Source: Nigrospora sphaerica
Lineage: Eukaryota > Ascomycota > Sordariomycetes > Amphisphaeriales > Apiosporaceae
Reading direction: 5' to 3'
Length of the DNA stretch: 64,000 nucleotides
Assembly: GCA_018287875.1 (NCBI GenBank)
Contig: JAGVVL010000001.1
Coordinates: 4,712,001 to 4,776,000, forward strand
The notes beneath the pieces are model-generated. The model did no database searches. It was not told the DNA's origin and saw nothing but the letters and a program-made list of their open reading frames with translations. A program made the position numbers and the translations under genes. Shown piece by piece: positions 12,972-24,438 of this stretch. How positions within the stretch are numbered: the first letter of the stretch is position 1; each line of letters opens with the position of its first letter.

Positions 12972-13698
12972 GGCCTAGAAATCTCCACGATACACGCCCA
13001 ATTTTGAAATCCGGCAAGAATCGATGTGCTCGTGGCTGGCCGTTCAAGGAATTACTCCCCCCCATCTGCCAATAACTACTACCGCTAAACTGGAACCCGC
13101 CGCGAGGCTGAATTCAGACTTGCGTGCCCACAAAAAGTTTTGGGCTTTGCGCCTGCCCCTCATCAGCCCGCCTTCAGCTCCATGCATAAGTATGTAGGTA
13201 GGTAGGTGCAATGGATCTCATCCGGATGCGTACCTGCCACTCGGCCTGTGGCCCCGGATACCTGGAAGCTGGATAGTGCAGATCGCGCGGCATGAGGGAC
13301 TGACTGGGTGTCAAATACACCACACACCACCGAGCTATAGCTGTCGGCAAGGCTGAGCCGGCGAGGGATTTGACCGGAACACATATCGTGCGGCCGGGAT
13401 TCATGATGCTCTAGGCGACGTCATGATACATCCATGGAACGGATCAACTCCCATGAGCGCCGTCCATGACAAAATTGTCACTCGGTTGCGTTTCACTTCA
13501 TCCCAAGCATACCATCTCTGAGGAAACCATCTACCAGTCTGAATCATTACATGGTACCTACATAGGTAGAATAGGTCAGTAGGTACTTCCCCGTCCCATT
13601 GACTTGCATTGCCCACACTCCCCTCGCAAGTGAACGGCTTACTTACACCCAGTCCCTGTCGAACTCTAGCCCGCTCGCGAAGTACTGACACTTGGAAC
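12972..13698. promoter_or_regulatory. Divergent intergenic region, trm5 / AlkB-like gene
   Basis: This 727-bp stretch separates two outward-facing genes that both act on nucleic-acid methylation, so it must hold both promoters. It includes a TAGGTAGGTAGG run at 13195-13206 and a second AGGTA cluster at 13555-13588. I see no open frame or obvious TATA box that I would defend. Confidence 0.5.
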
Positions 13699-15094
13699 AT
13701 GTCGAGAAAACGCACTATAGACGCTTTCTTCGGCGCGCCCAAGTCGAAGAAACCACGGCCGGTGGACGGGCCAAGCGCCGAGGTAGAGGATGAAGGGCAA
13801 GGCGCCTCGGAACACCCGGCGTATCCCTTCCCCATCCCACACGTGCCGGCCCCCGTCGCTGCCGAGATGGCGTCTCTGCCCAGCAGCGGTAAGCAGCTTG
13901 CGTTGTCCTAGACCACCCTTTCAGCCCGGATCTCCCGCTTCCTCTTCCCGTTCCTCTCTGTGTCTTGTCTTTCTGGCTCCAGAATACGTTCCGCGCGTCC
14001 CAGGCTCTTGGGGAACCTCCTATTGACCCGGAGCATTGCAGTTGGCCGCGCCATCAACGACCAGCCCGACCTCGATCTGCTCTACTTTGAGCCGTACGTC
14101 CCCCGCGGCACCGAACGCATACTGTTTGAGTTCCTCCGCTCGCAGTTGCCCTTCTACCGGGTTGAGTACGACATCAACAGGGGCGGCGTCTCGACGCACA
14201 TTCGCAGTAAGCTGGTCACCCTTCCCCTCTCCGCCCCCCCCCCCCCCCTAAATGTCTACGCAGCTTGTCTGTCCCCTGCATCCCTGTCGCTAAGTCGCGT
14301 GTTACTAGCGCCGCGCTGGACGACCGTCTTCGGGCTGGACGACACGTCCCGATTCTGCCCTGAGGGTGGCGTCGTCGACGCCCAGACGGGCAAGGCGGTC
14401 CAGACCAAGCAGGCGCCGCGGCCGATACCGAAATGCCTCGACGACCTGCGTCTCTCGGCACAGAGGGCGACGGGGTGCGAATTCAACTTCTGTCTCGTCA
14501 ACTACTACGCCGGAGGCTCGGACAGCATAAGCTTCCACAGCGACGACGAGAGGTTCCTCGGGCCGCTGCCCGCCATCGCCTCCTTCTCGCTCGGCGCGCG
14601 GCGAGACTTCCTCCTGAAACACAAACCATCGCAACCGCCGCAAACTGGACAGCCAGCGCTTCCCAAGGATGCCACCAAGCCCCTGAAATTGCCCTTGGCG
14701 AGTGGCGATATGATGTAAGTACACTAGGCGTTCTTTACTGTCACATTTGTGGTTATTTTCTCATCATGCGCCACCGATATTTTGCTACCTGCATCTCACT
14801 GGCTTGGGAACACCCCAGGACAAATAGAGATTTCCATGGTATCCCGGGAGGGGGGAAATGCTGACTTGAAGGGGCAGTCTTATGCGTGGCACTACGCAGG
14901 CGAACTGGTTGCATTCGATCCCAAAACGGACGGGCAAGAATAACGAGGACGGAGGCAGAATCAATGTCACATTTCGACGAGCCGTGGTGAAGGCTGGGAC
15001 GGACAACTACTATACGTACAATGTCGGCAGCGGTCCTGTCTTTAAGTGGGACCCCGTGAACCGGGAAATGCGGCCCTGGAAGGAAGCACTGTAA
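13699..15094 (+). CDS. AlkB-like 2-oxoglutarate/Fe(II) dioxygenase (ALKBH2/3-type)
   Basis: Predicted to demethylate alkylated bases (1-methyladenine, 3-methylcytosine) in nucleic acid by oxidation with Fe(II), 2-oxoglutarate and oxygen. There are four exons (13699-13888, 14042-14206, 14309-14714, 14878-15094) with consensus introns of 153, 102 and 163 nt, giving 325 aa. The N-terminus MSRKRTIDAFFGAPKSKKPR resembles a nuclear/PCNA-interaction type leader (I-x-x-F-F). Then come PRWTTVFGLDD, the iron ligands in FHSDDE (near residue 195) and WLHSIPKR (near 268), and the 2-oxoglutarate-binding arginines in GRINVTFRR. The substrate-loop segment IASFSLGARRDFLLKH and the core motif GDMILMRGTTQANWLHS (formed across the last splice) match the family. 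All catalytic residues are present. It converges with nus1, 134 bp apart. Confidence 0.93.
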
Positions 15095-15228
15095 ACGGAG
15101 GGGGGGGGTTCTATCTATCCCTGTGCCTTTTCGAGCCCCGCAAACGACATTACAACCGCGGGCTGATCTGCCAGCGCGCGCGTCCGCACTCGGTTATGCG
15201 CAGATGAGGGTGCTGGTGCTGGTGGTGT

Positions 15229-16277
15229 CTACTTGCCCAACTTGAAGGATGCGGTGGCGTATTTGCGCAGGCCATTGAGGAACACCTGATACTCCACGCC
15301 ATTCTGGTTGTCCTTCTCACAGTAGATCTCGGTAAGCCTGATCTGCCACGGCGGGTAGCCCTGCAAGTCGACAAAGGGGGCGAAGGAGATGAGCAGGTCG
15401 GGCTCGTTCATGACGCTATTGGTAAGCTCGCTGTCGATGACATCGGTGGTGATGTCGGCAGTGGTCAACTTGGAGCGTTGGGCCATCTGGGTCAAGACCT
15501 TGGTCAGGTCGACCATGGACTCTCGGCCATCTTCGACCGAGATGAGCATGATGGACATGCCGTGGTGAGTCTCCTGGTGGCGGCCGGGCGCACCGTAGTA
15601 GGAGGGGTGGATGACGGGCGAGTTGGGGGCGTGCAGATGCAAATCGGGCGCCTGGAATTTGCCGAACCAGTCGCGCAGCTTCGACGACACCTTCCGGTGG
15701 GTCGATTCCATGTTGTTCTTGAGCACGCCAGACCTCTCGTAGACGGAGAGCATGGAGATGCCCGCCGACGCACACCAGGACGCGATGTCGGCGACTTCGC
15801 TGATCAGCTTCTCCTTGGCGTCGGATCGCTTCCCGCCCTCCTCGAGGTTCAGGATGACGCTGACGTGCTTGGGCAACCGCGGGAGCGAGTGGACATCGCG
15901 GCGGATGTACTCGGGGGTTCGGTGGTGGTAGTATAGGACTGAGACAGTGCGCAGGGCGACGGCGCGGTAGGCTATGCGCACGCGGATATAGACGGAGAAG
16001 ACGGCGTGGATCCAGGTGTAGACGAGCGCGTAGACGTGCTCCCGCAGCGCCTGTCGAATGCCGAGTCCGGTCACCGTGGTTTTCTCTCGGCCTTTAGGAC
16101 CGCCGGCGTGTCGCCGCTGGGGACCCGCGGGGTCCGGGAGGAATTTCTGCACCGCAAGACGGCCGATCAGCTTCCGGCACGCAAGCTGCACCGATAATGG
16201 GGGCGGAAATGCACCTTCAGGAGCTCCTCGCGCTCGCTGGCTTGGGTGCCATCGATATCTCTGGAATTGAACGACAT
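15229..16277 (-). CDS. nus1: Nus1/NgBR subunit of dehydrodolichyl diphosphate synthase
   Basis: Nus1 pairs with the cis-prenyltransferase Rer2/Srt1 at the ER to make the dolichol precursor used for N-glycosylation. Exon 1 (16215-16277) encodes MSFNSRDIDGTQASEREELL-K. A 68-nt intron (16147-16214; donor GTGCAT, branch GCTGAT) joins it in phase 0 to exon 2 (15229-16146), for 326 aa in total. After a hydrophobic segment (VYALVYTWIHAVFSVYI) come LYYHHRTPEYIRRDV, LPKHVSVILNLEEGGKR and DLLISFAPFVDLQGYPPWQI, typical of the pseudo-catalytic cis-prenyltransferase fold. The catalytic aspartate region of true synthases is absent, as expected for Nus1. The extreme C-terminus reads FKLGK, where the family usually carries an R-x-G motif. 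The uninterrupted frame upstream of the intron acceptor is noncoding and should not be added to the N-terminus. Confidence 0.9.
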
Positions 16278-17513
16278 GGCGTGCTGGCCGACTTCCCGGG
16301 CGAAGGGGGAGAGCAAGGCAACGATGCGCCAAAAGAGCGGGAACAAGGAGGGAGACGCAGGTCGGGGATCGAGACTGTTGAAGAGGACGGCCCGTACTCG
16401 TATGTTTGTGCCGAGGGCGACAGCCTGGGCAACGGGGCCAGGACACGTAATGCGATGATGAGGTCCTAGGGACGCGGTCGAGCCTCGGCGCAGCGGAAAC
16501 CAGTTGAAGGAAAAAAGAATGGAAGAAGGTAATAAGCTCTCCCCCTCCCAGGGCTCCAGCTACCCAACACGCAAATCAAAAGAGCATCGGCGCGTCCAGG
16601 GTTAGACAAGGGCAGGCACACGGGGCGTACGACCTCGAACGGGGCTGGCGTTGCGGTTCGAACGGCTGAGCCGGTGGGAACAGACGAGGCCCAGCACTGG
16701 ATAGTGGTACCAGAAAAAGCGTGGTGACTTCATCTGCCGTCCGTACACATAGATTGCGACCGTAAGTGCTAACCCAAGTACCTTACTGGGGCAGCTGAAA
16801 TTTGATCCGAGCCTTGAGCGAACAACCTCCCACCCGGCAAACTGGGTACGGAGAAGGATGGGTGGAATGGGAAATTATCCCAGCCTGTTGACGGGAATAG
16901 CGGCCGGGCTTGTGGGCTAACTCTCGCACTATGCATCTATCTCTCAGGTTTCGACATCTTTTCGCTTCGATATCCATGGATCTCATCAGTCACGCATGGA
17001 CGGAGGGGGATGAGAACTTTGGTACATGGACCTTACAGGGTACAATCCATATTGTTTGTCAGCCGCAGTGGCTCAGCCTGTGTTGTGTGTGGGTGCGTTG
17101 CTCCCAGTTCGCTGGTTGGGTTGGGCGCCTAATGTGAGGTGAGTTTAGTTATCCATTGGATGTACACTATCCATAGCGTCAACGTCTAGTAGCTACTTTA
17201 CATACCTACCTCAACTTACCCGTTATCGTCGCCCCCTTCCAATTACACCCACACACCGCCCACGAACGTACCCTCTGCGTCGGATCCGGCCTTCGCAGCG
17301 CAGGGCGTTGGGGAGACTTGGACACGAGGGACTGCCACCGCGCCCGCATACCGTAGCCGGGCCTTTCACCGCCGCGCCGCCGCCGCCGACCGGTCCGTCC
17401 GTCCTGCCCGGTATCCCCCTTAAGGCGGCCGTGCCGAGGCTCCTCGCGAGCTCTCTTGCTGTTCGTCCATGTAGCCCGTCGCCACGCCTGCCGCCGTTCC
17501 AGAGCCCAGCCCG
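16278..17513. promoter_or_regulatory. Divergent intergenic region, nus1 / sec10
   Basis: 1.2 kb between two outward-facing secretory-pathway genes. It contains no coding frame I can support. A CATACCTACCTCAACTTACC segment lies at 17201-17220, about 300 bp ahead of the sec10 ATG. The last 200 bp before sec10 are C-rich, as is usual for fungal leaders. Confidence 0.5.
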
Positions 17514-20138
17514 ATGGAGAGGAATGGGTCCGGCTCGAGGGCGCTGTTCCCAAGGGGACCCAGCTTCACCCTTGAGGACTTCTCCAACAAGGACTTCATC
17601 GTTCGCGACTTTGTGGACAGCCTGGCCGAGGGCGCCGTGCCCGCCAACCGCCGCTCCGGTCCCGCCCAGCAGGCCTTCGATCCGAAGCCGCTGATCCGCG
17701 GCTTCGAAAGTACGTGTCCCCCTCATCCCAGCCCGCGCTCGCGCCCGCCCCCCGTCACGGCCCGCTGACCTGGCAAACCAGATGCTCTGCAGGGGCTCGA
17801 CAACCTGTCCGAGGAGCTGCAGGAAAAGGAGTCGGACTTGCAGTCCAAAGTAAGGCGCGCCGAAGTCCAGCACGATCAGACTCTCGACACGCTGGGCCTC
17901 AAGCTCGACCAGTCCATCAAGCAGTTCGAAGATCTCGACGTCAGTCTCAATAACCCCAACGGGTTGGAGCGGGGAGGCGCCCGCGGTGACGGCGGCGCCG
18001 GCGGGAATATTGCCGTCCAGATCGGAGAGAAGCTGGAGGAGCTGGATCGGAAGCGGAGGCGAGCCCAGGACGCCAACTTTCTCATACAATGCTGGCTTGA
18101 GGTCAGCGAGACGGGCGAGCTCACCTCTCTGCAAGACATCCAGCGCCAGCCCGGCGCCGAAAACAAGGTCCGGTGCGCCATCATCGCCCAGCAGTTGATG
18201 CGCATCAGCCAGCGGCTGGACGTCGCCACCTGGGGCCAGACCAACGGCAAGACCCGCGGCGTCACCAACGGAGTCACGGGCGCCGCCCGGACAAACCACA
18301 ACACGCGCGAGGTGTTGGAGAAGTTCTGCGAGACGCTGGAGCAGGACCTGCTCAAGCAGTTCAACAACAGCTACCGCCGCCAGAACTTCGACGACATGAT
18401 GGAGTGCGCCAAGGTGTTGCACGACTTCAACGGGGGCGCTAGCGTCATTGCCGTGTTTGTCAACCAGCACCAGTTCTTCATTGACCGCAACCAGCTGGTA
18501 ACGGAGGAGGTCACGACGGATAACGAGACGTGGGAGCAGCTGGCCGACCCGGACTCGGACCCGCCCGGCGTCGAGCCCAGTCTGCAATCCCTCGTGGACG
18601 AGGTCAAGATCGTCATGCAGGAGGAGTCCTTCATCATCAAGCGGGCCTTCCCGTACTACGAGACCGTCCTGATCAAGTTCATCCAGCGCGTCTTCCAGCA
18701 GTCCATCCAGCAACGGTTGGAGATGGTGCTGGAGAAGGCCGACACCATCTCGTCGCTGGCTTTCCTCCGCTCGCTCCACGCTTCGCGCAACTACATCAGT
18801 GCCTTGGTCGAGGACCTCAAGGCCCATGGCCTAACGGAGCATCCCGACCCCTGCTCGACCCAGATTTCCCAAACGCTGGACCAACAGATCGAGGAACTCT
18901 TCGTGCCCTACATGGTGGGCAACTCGTACATCGAACGAGAAAAGAGGAGCCTGGAAGAGATGTACAACTCGTTGCTCTTCAAGTACAACATTTATCACTC
19001 GAGGAGGAAGAAAGCCCCGACCGGCTTCATGGCCTCCTTGGCACAGCAGGGCTCCCAGCTGATGGCATCCGCCAAAGACGCGTACCTCGAACGCCTAGAT
19101 TCCTCGGACCTGACGCCCACGCAAAAGTCGATGATGTTGCGCGTGGCCGGTGTACAAGAAACGGACAAGAACAAAAACGACATCGAAGTCTCGGAGATGG
19201 ACGGTATCCTGAGCACTGCCAACGCCAAGCGAATGATGACATGGCTTGCCGAAAGCGTCAGGCGGACACTCGAGCTCGGCAGCCAGAGCGAGACGCCCAA
19301 AGACGTGGCCATCCTCCTGAACCTCCTGATGACGAGCATGGGGCAGGTCTACGTGGAGACGGCCCTCGACGCCGCGTTGGAGAAGGCGGCGGCCCAGGAG
19401 TCCTCCAAGACGGAGCCCGACCTGACCTACCTCCCCTCGATTCGCCCCGCCGTCGCCATCACAAGCATCATGTCGCGCTTCATCACCACGGTGCTTATCC
19501 GCCTGGCCGAGTCCAACACGACGGTCCGTCGCAGCATGGAGGCCCAGACCAAGATGGGCGTCGAAGCGATTGAGAAGAAGACGAACAGCGTGCTGAAATC
19601 GACAGTTGACGTCATTGTCAACTGGGTGGCCAAGTCGCTGGCCTCGCAGAAGAAGGTCGACTACCTCCCCAAGGACGAGAGCGTTCTCGAGACGCTCCAG
19701 ACGCCCACTTGCAACTCCATCTGCAGCTTTCTCTCGCGGGCGGCGACGCTCACGTCACAGGCCGTAGACGGCGCCAACTTCCAAGTCTTTGGCAGCGAGT
19801 TGGCGCTCACGATCCAGCGTCAGCTGCTGGAGCACTTCAAGAAGTACAAGATCAATGCGGCCGGCGGTCTGATGGTGACCAAGGACATCTCCAAGTACGT
19901 GGCCACGCTCAAGGAGTGGAACCTGAACAAGGACGCCGAGGCCAGCGTCGAGCTGCTGACCGAGATTGGCTACCTGTTCATCATCGGGCCCGAGGCGCTG
20001 CGCGAGAGGTCCCGGAACCTGGCCACGGGCGCGGGCGGCGGCGGCAAGAAGCTTGTCAAGGCCGACTTCAAGACATTTGTGCAGAATCGCGAGGATTACA
20101 AGACGGCGGGGATCCAGAGTGTTCTGTCCGGATTGTGA
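17514..20138 (+). CDS. sec10: Exocyst complex component Sec10
   Basis: Sec10 is one of the eight exocyst subunits that tether secretory vesicles to the plasma membrane, notably at growing hyphal tips. There are two exons (17514-17709 and 17782-20138) with a 72-nt intron carrying a CGCTGACC branch site, giving 850 aa, within the usual fungal range. Exon 1 encodes RGPSFTLEDFSNKDFIVRDF, and the splice creates GFE-NALQGLDNLSEELQEKE. Helical, coiled-coil-like segments follow (VRRAEVQHDQTLDTLGLKLD, EKLEELDRKRRRAQDANFLI), then REVLEKFCETLEQDLLKQFN, NNSYRRQNFDDMMECAKVLH and GIQSVLSGL at the C-terminus. The large open frame on the opposite strand is a shadow. It converges with the rhodopsin-like gene. 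Confidence 0.95.
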
Positions 20139-20306
20139 GGCGGCGATCAAGGGACGAAGGTGCGGGCCTTTACGTAGAGTAGAGCCCATGTGCCCACATT
20201 TGTTACGAAATGTAATGATACCAGACCGCCGCTTACGGGTCTCCTGATGGAGGGAAAAGGGGGTGTATCCAACATTGCTTAATTCGCCACAAGCTGCCTT
20301 TCTGTG

Positions 20307-22641
20307 CTAGATCCATTTTGTCGCCTCGGGCCTGCTGATGACCGTCTCGAGCACGATGGGGTCGTCGTCGTGCTTGGCCGTGGCGGTGGATTGGACCATG
20401 CCGAGCGAGGCCAAGGGCCATACCTGGGCCCGGGCCTGCCCCTTTTTGGCGGCGTAGCCCCCGTCCTCGCCGCCGCCGCCGCGGCTCCCATGCCATTCCG
20501 CGTCCGCCGGCGACCAGAGGTGCACCTCGTCGTCGCCGCAGCCGCGCGGCCCGCCCTCGTCGCGCGGCGACGTCTCGACCATGACCTCGCGGGTTACAAT
20601 GATGGCGCCAAACTTGGACGCCAGCACGGGCCCTAGTAGAGATGGGAACGTCGGACCCCGGTTAGCCTCAGAGACACGTACGCATACACCTACACAATAT
20701 ACATGCACATACGCCAGCCCAGTTTTGCTTCCCCCTTTTCTTCCCACTTCCTTTCCCCAAGGAGGGGGCGGAAGTGTAGACGGGGAGGGAGGGAGGGAGA
20801 GGGAAAGAGAAGGAGGGGGGGTGGGGGCTTACAAAAGACTGGGATGGATGCGCAGACGACCGACGCGTTGGTCTCGAAGACGGCCAGCATGGTACTAGTG
20901 GGCGCGAACCAGGTCGGATCGAAGGTGGGATAGGTGCCGACTTTGGTCTCAACGGAGACGATGACGCGCCACAGGGCGAGGCCGTTCACGCTGGCGCGGC
21001 TTCGGGTCAGTACGTATGTATGAACAGCTCCCCCTTGTTCTGTCCATGTCCCAGGGGGGTGAGGGGGTCTTGGGGAGAGGAGAAAGAGATAAAGGCGGCG
21101 ATTGAAAGGTACTTACAAGCCGCCCAGCAGCAGTAAGGCCGTCACTAGTTGGATCTCCCGGTTAGCATGCCGTCTTGCCAGGGCGGCCGAGAGGGGGAGA
21201 GAGAAGAATGGAACAGGGGGTAGAAGAAAAGAGAGAAAAGGGGGTGAGAGCAGCACGTACAACCCATCTTCACCTTCTGCGTCGTTTCTCTGTAAAAGAA
21301 GAGGGGTACGGGCACGGCCAAACAGCAAAGATCCAGGAAGAGGTTGATCACGGCCGTGCTAACGTACGAGGCAACGAGACCGTTTTGCCGGAAGGACCCG
21401 AAGCCATAGCAAATACTTTCCGGGGGCGGCGCGGTTTCCTGCCACGTGACGGCCGGCGGGAAGCAGGGAAACCTGTTTGTTGAGGAACTGGCGTGTTAGC
21501 CGGCTCTTCGTAGCGGCGGCGACGGCCATGGGGGAATATGGACAAGATAGGGGCCGGGGGGGCCATCATGGGGCTTCCGTCTCGTCGGGTGCAGGGCTTG
21601 CGGGTTGTGTTAGGGCGAGAGTTCTCGTACCATGCCAACTGCACCAGGGTGGAGTCAGTATACGCTCTCTGGAGTAAGAGGGGAGAGGCGCGTGTCCCCG
21701 GCCTCATGCCAGCACCGAGGCACAGCTCAAAGTGGTTCGGAGTTCCCCGTATGAACTTACAAAGGTGACAATGATCCCGTATACCACCGTCACGGCGATA
21801 AGACAGCGACAGGCGCGGATCAGGTTCAAGTGGTCGCGGAAGGCGCGAAGGTACTGGAACAACAAAGCGAGCTTGACAAAAATGCCCGACATGAGAAAGG
21901 CGCCGAAACCGACGTAGAAGACCTGTTGAGGGCCGATACGCGGCCATCGTCAGCTTCGGTGTATGCATGTAGTACCCCCAATGAGGTAGTCATGACAGCG
22001 CCAGGGGATGTGGAACGTACTTCCTTGTAAGCCGCAATGTCGGAGGCAGACAGCAGCAGTATGTGCTGGCCCATGCCGTGGTTGGTGGCTGCTCGGACAA
22101 GACGATAAGTAGGGATGCCAGCACCGCCGTGGCTTTTGCCGAAGACGTACATATGCCCATGACCACCGAGCCGATCACGCTGCACAGCTATGGCGGAAAA
22201 CGGTCAGTTAGAGTCGGCTCCGGTCCCGGCTGCCCTGGGCAGAAGAGCGGCTCACCAGCACGAGCACCACGAAGAGGTCATCCCACCAGGGCATCCTGAT
22301 GACGAAAAATCGAGTGTATAATCTGCCGGCAGCACACAGCAGGGTGACGAACTGAGGCGGGCGTCAGCGAAAGAGCGTGGGGAGGATGATGCCGCCTCCG
22401 GCGTGATCCGCAGGGGGGGCCTCGGCATACCTGGACGGCGAAGGTCCATCCGATAATGACGGATTTGTGGTTCCAAGCCGGTACACTGTCCACGTCTCGG
22501 GGTCAGCCACTGGGGGTGTGAGGGTAAACGGGAGGAAAGGCGCGCGCCGGGCAACCAGACAAAAGGCGTCGCGGCGACGTACGGGTCGTGAAGGTTGTCG
22601 ACGGCGCCAACCAGATCGGACAGCAGCGGAGAGTCAGCCAT
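20307..22641 (-). CDS. Fungal rhodopsin-like 7TM integral membrane protein (11 exons)
   Basis: This is a member of the large fungal rhodopsin-domain family of seven-helix membrane proteins whose ligands and functions are mostly unknown. I could join eleven exons in frame: 22583-22641, 22431-22485, 22256-22351, 22151-22187, 22021-22088, 21761-21922, 21631-21638, 21261-21472, 21117-21144, 20833-20990 and 20307-20632 (1209 nt, 402 aa). The start is MADSPLLSDLVGAVDN. Helical segments include SVIIGWTFAVQFVTLLCAAG, WWDDLFVVLVLLCSVIGSVV, GFGAFLMSGIFVKLALLFQY and VINLFLDLCCLAVPVPLFFY. Family landmarks are WWDD after the second helix, FPCFPPAVTW after the fifth, and the cytosolic FWPVLASKFGAIIVTREV. 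The soluble C-tail is Gly/Arg-rich. Retinal lysine is not evident. Introns range from about 55 to 200 nt. Confidence 0.85.
20779..20819. repeat. Purine-rich GGGA repeats inside an intron
   Basis: A run of GGGAGGGAGGGAG followed by GA-rich sequence lies within the last intron (20633-20832) of the 7TM gene. On the transcript strand it reads as a long pyrimidine tract. It is not coding. Confidence 0.8.
21631..21638 (-). other. Predicted 8-nt microexon of the 7TM gene
   Basis: The exon before it ends in phase 0 at 21761 (donor GTAAGT) and the exon after it starts at 21472 needing two bases of a codon. The 8-nt sequence TTGGCATG, preceded by TACTGACTCCACCCTGGTGCAG-type branch and acceptor signals and followed by donor GTACGA, restores the frame. 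It produces VTF-LAW-FPCFPPAVTW. An alternative acceptor CTCCAG upstream would give a 38-nt exon in the same frame. Confidence 0.6.
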
Positions 22642-24438
22642 GGCCCCCAACCATGCGGGACGCAAGACGGAATGGATTGTTCACAGCGGCGGCAGGAAAC
22701 CTAATCAGCGGCTATTGGGGACGCGGTAGAGATATTATAGTCACGATGCGGCTGAGGGGTCCCTGACGGCCGATGCCACGCCTCTTTCTTGCGGCGGCAT
22801 GCCACGCGAGAAAGCTTACCATACTTCGCAATGCGTCCAACCTTCTGGCAGCGGGGAGGCCAACCACACTCGCACTTGAGACGGAGCTACAGACATGAAG
22901 CTGGGTGGTGATACGGCGGTAAACTTTACACTGGCGTCGACGGACTGGAGACAGGGGGCCCTGTTTTGTAATCCCCGTTTAAACTTTCGCTCAGTCCCCC
23001 GTACCAAGGCGTGCCCAAAGCTGCGGTGCCCGTCGCGAAACAGCAGAGTTCGTCATTTTCCGATTGCCGTGGATCGTCCGAATGGTTCGCCTGACTCGAT
23101 GTTGTAGTCGTAGGTACCCTTGAACGGGGAGCCGCTCCACCGAGCACGGCAGTCCCCATGGCCCCCATATGCTGAGGGTATGTAGAGGGGATGCTTCATC
23201 CAGCCGCCTGCAACGTCTGGTTCCAAATTCCCGTGGCTGTTCGGGGAATGCCTGGCCGATCACAAGGAACCGTCTGTCGACTTGACTCGAAACGAAACAC
23301 GCCAGGCTTTCGGCCAAAAAAGTCTCGTCCATTATTAGTACCACACTCTCCACCCCGATCCCTTCCTCGCCTTCCTATAACGGACGCTCGGCACAGAGCC
23401 TAAGAGCCAATTTGTTTTCATCAGGGTTCCGCTCCATTAAGCGCCCCCCCCGGTCGACGCCGATTTTCCTCGGTGTTCACGATGCCTACTGCCGGCTCAG
23501 CCGGCTCGGCCGGCTTCTCCAAAATCCCCGGGTGCCTGGGCCTCGTGGGGTATGTGCCGATCGTGGGTCTTTGGGCCATTTTGGGTGCGCAAGTGCTCAT
23601 CAAGGTGTCTGTGTGTACTGACAAAGGGATAGGTTGCACATGGCCACCCCGCCAGAAGACCAGGCCCTGGTATGGAATGGATCCTCAAAGCCACCAGCAG
23701 CTGCCCGCCTTCTCTTTGCTCTCTCCGTTGGTACAGGTAAGAACCTAGCCCCGTATGCCGGATGGCCTGTCTGTGGCGGCGGTTGCCGCCGCGCCGGACT
23801 TTACGCCGTGTGCACACCCAGCTGCCACCGACGTAGCGACATCATGTGGTTCCATCAATGCCTTTCGGATAGGCGTCGTCTCGTTCCGTCGTGAAGAGCC
23901 ACAGGAGTCGATACCCTCCGGAGCCAGGTACGCACAGCTATCCTGCTGAAGGGCAGACGGGTTTTGTACAAAGTAACACCTACTGCATCCGCCTTCTTGT
24001 GACGCAGTGTGAATACCACCTCACGTAGTTGGCTATTTCAAATCTTGTGGAATCGGCCCCGGAGATGCTGGAAGTCATCGTTTCAGGCGAGTTCCCCCGC
24101 CATGTCGGGGGCTCGGTAGCTAAGCGGAGTTGAGCTACTGCCGCCCAGCCTGGAACCTATGCTTCCACACATGTAAATCGAAATATGTGCATGCCTAGGT
24201 ACGTACATCGGTAAACATGCAGCTAGGCAACCCCGGGCACATGTAGCCAGCACGGACAAGGGCCTGATCAGCGGGTAGGAAGGCCGGGGACATAGGTAGC
24301 TAGACCCCTAGCCCACCGTCACCGAGTCGCCATCGTACCACCGCCCCATGCACAGGAACGAGCTGCCGTTACCATCTGCTTCCCCAAGGCGAACAGTGAG
24401 ACCAACGCGGCCGGGACCTCCTGGGCCCGGCCTGTAGT
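22642..24438. other. Intergenic, no gene supported
   Basis: About 1.8 kb between the 7TM gene start and the PP2A-activator stop codon. A short frame near 23473-23620 with Gly/Ser/Ala codons is the only mildly protein-like stretch. It lacks a convincing continuation across the GTAAG sites around 23740, so I do not call it. No repeats of note. Confidence 0.5.

Noticed and set aside
16147..16446. N-terminal extension of Nus1 by the uninterrupted frame
   Set aside because: The extension (Pro/Arg/His noise) replaces the family-like MSFNSRDIDG...EREELLK exon, which lies in another frame and joins by a 68-nt intron.
17223..18827. 534-codon minus-strand frame opposite sec10
   Set aside because: Antisense shadow of Sec10. 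It crosses the sec10 intron and start region with no splice logic.
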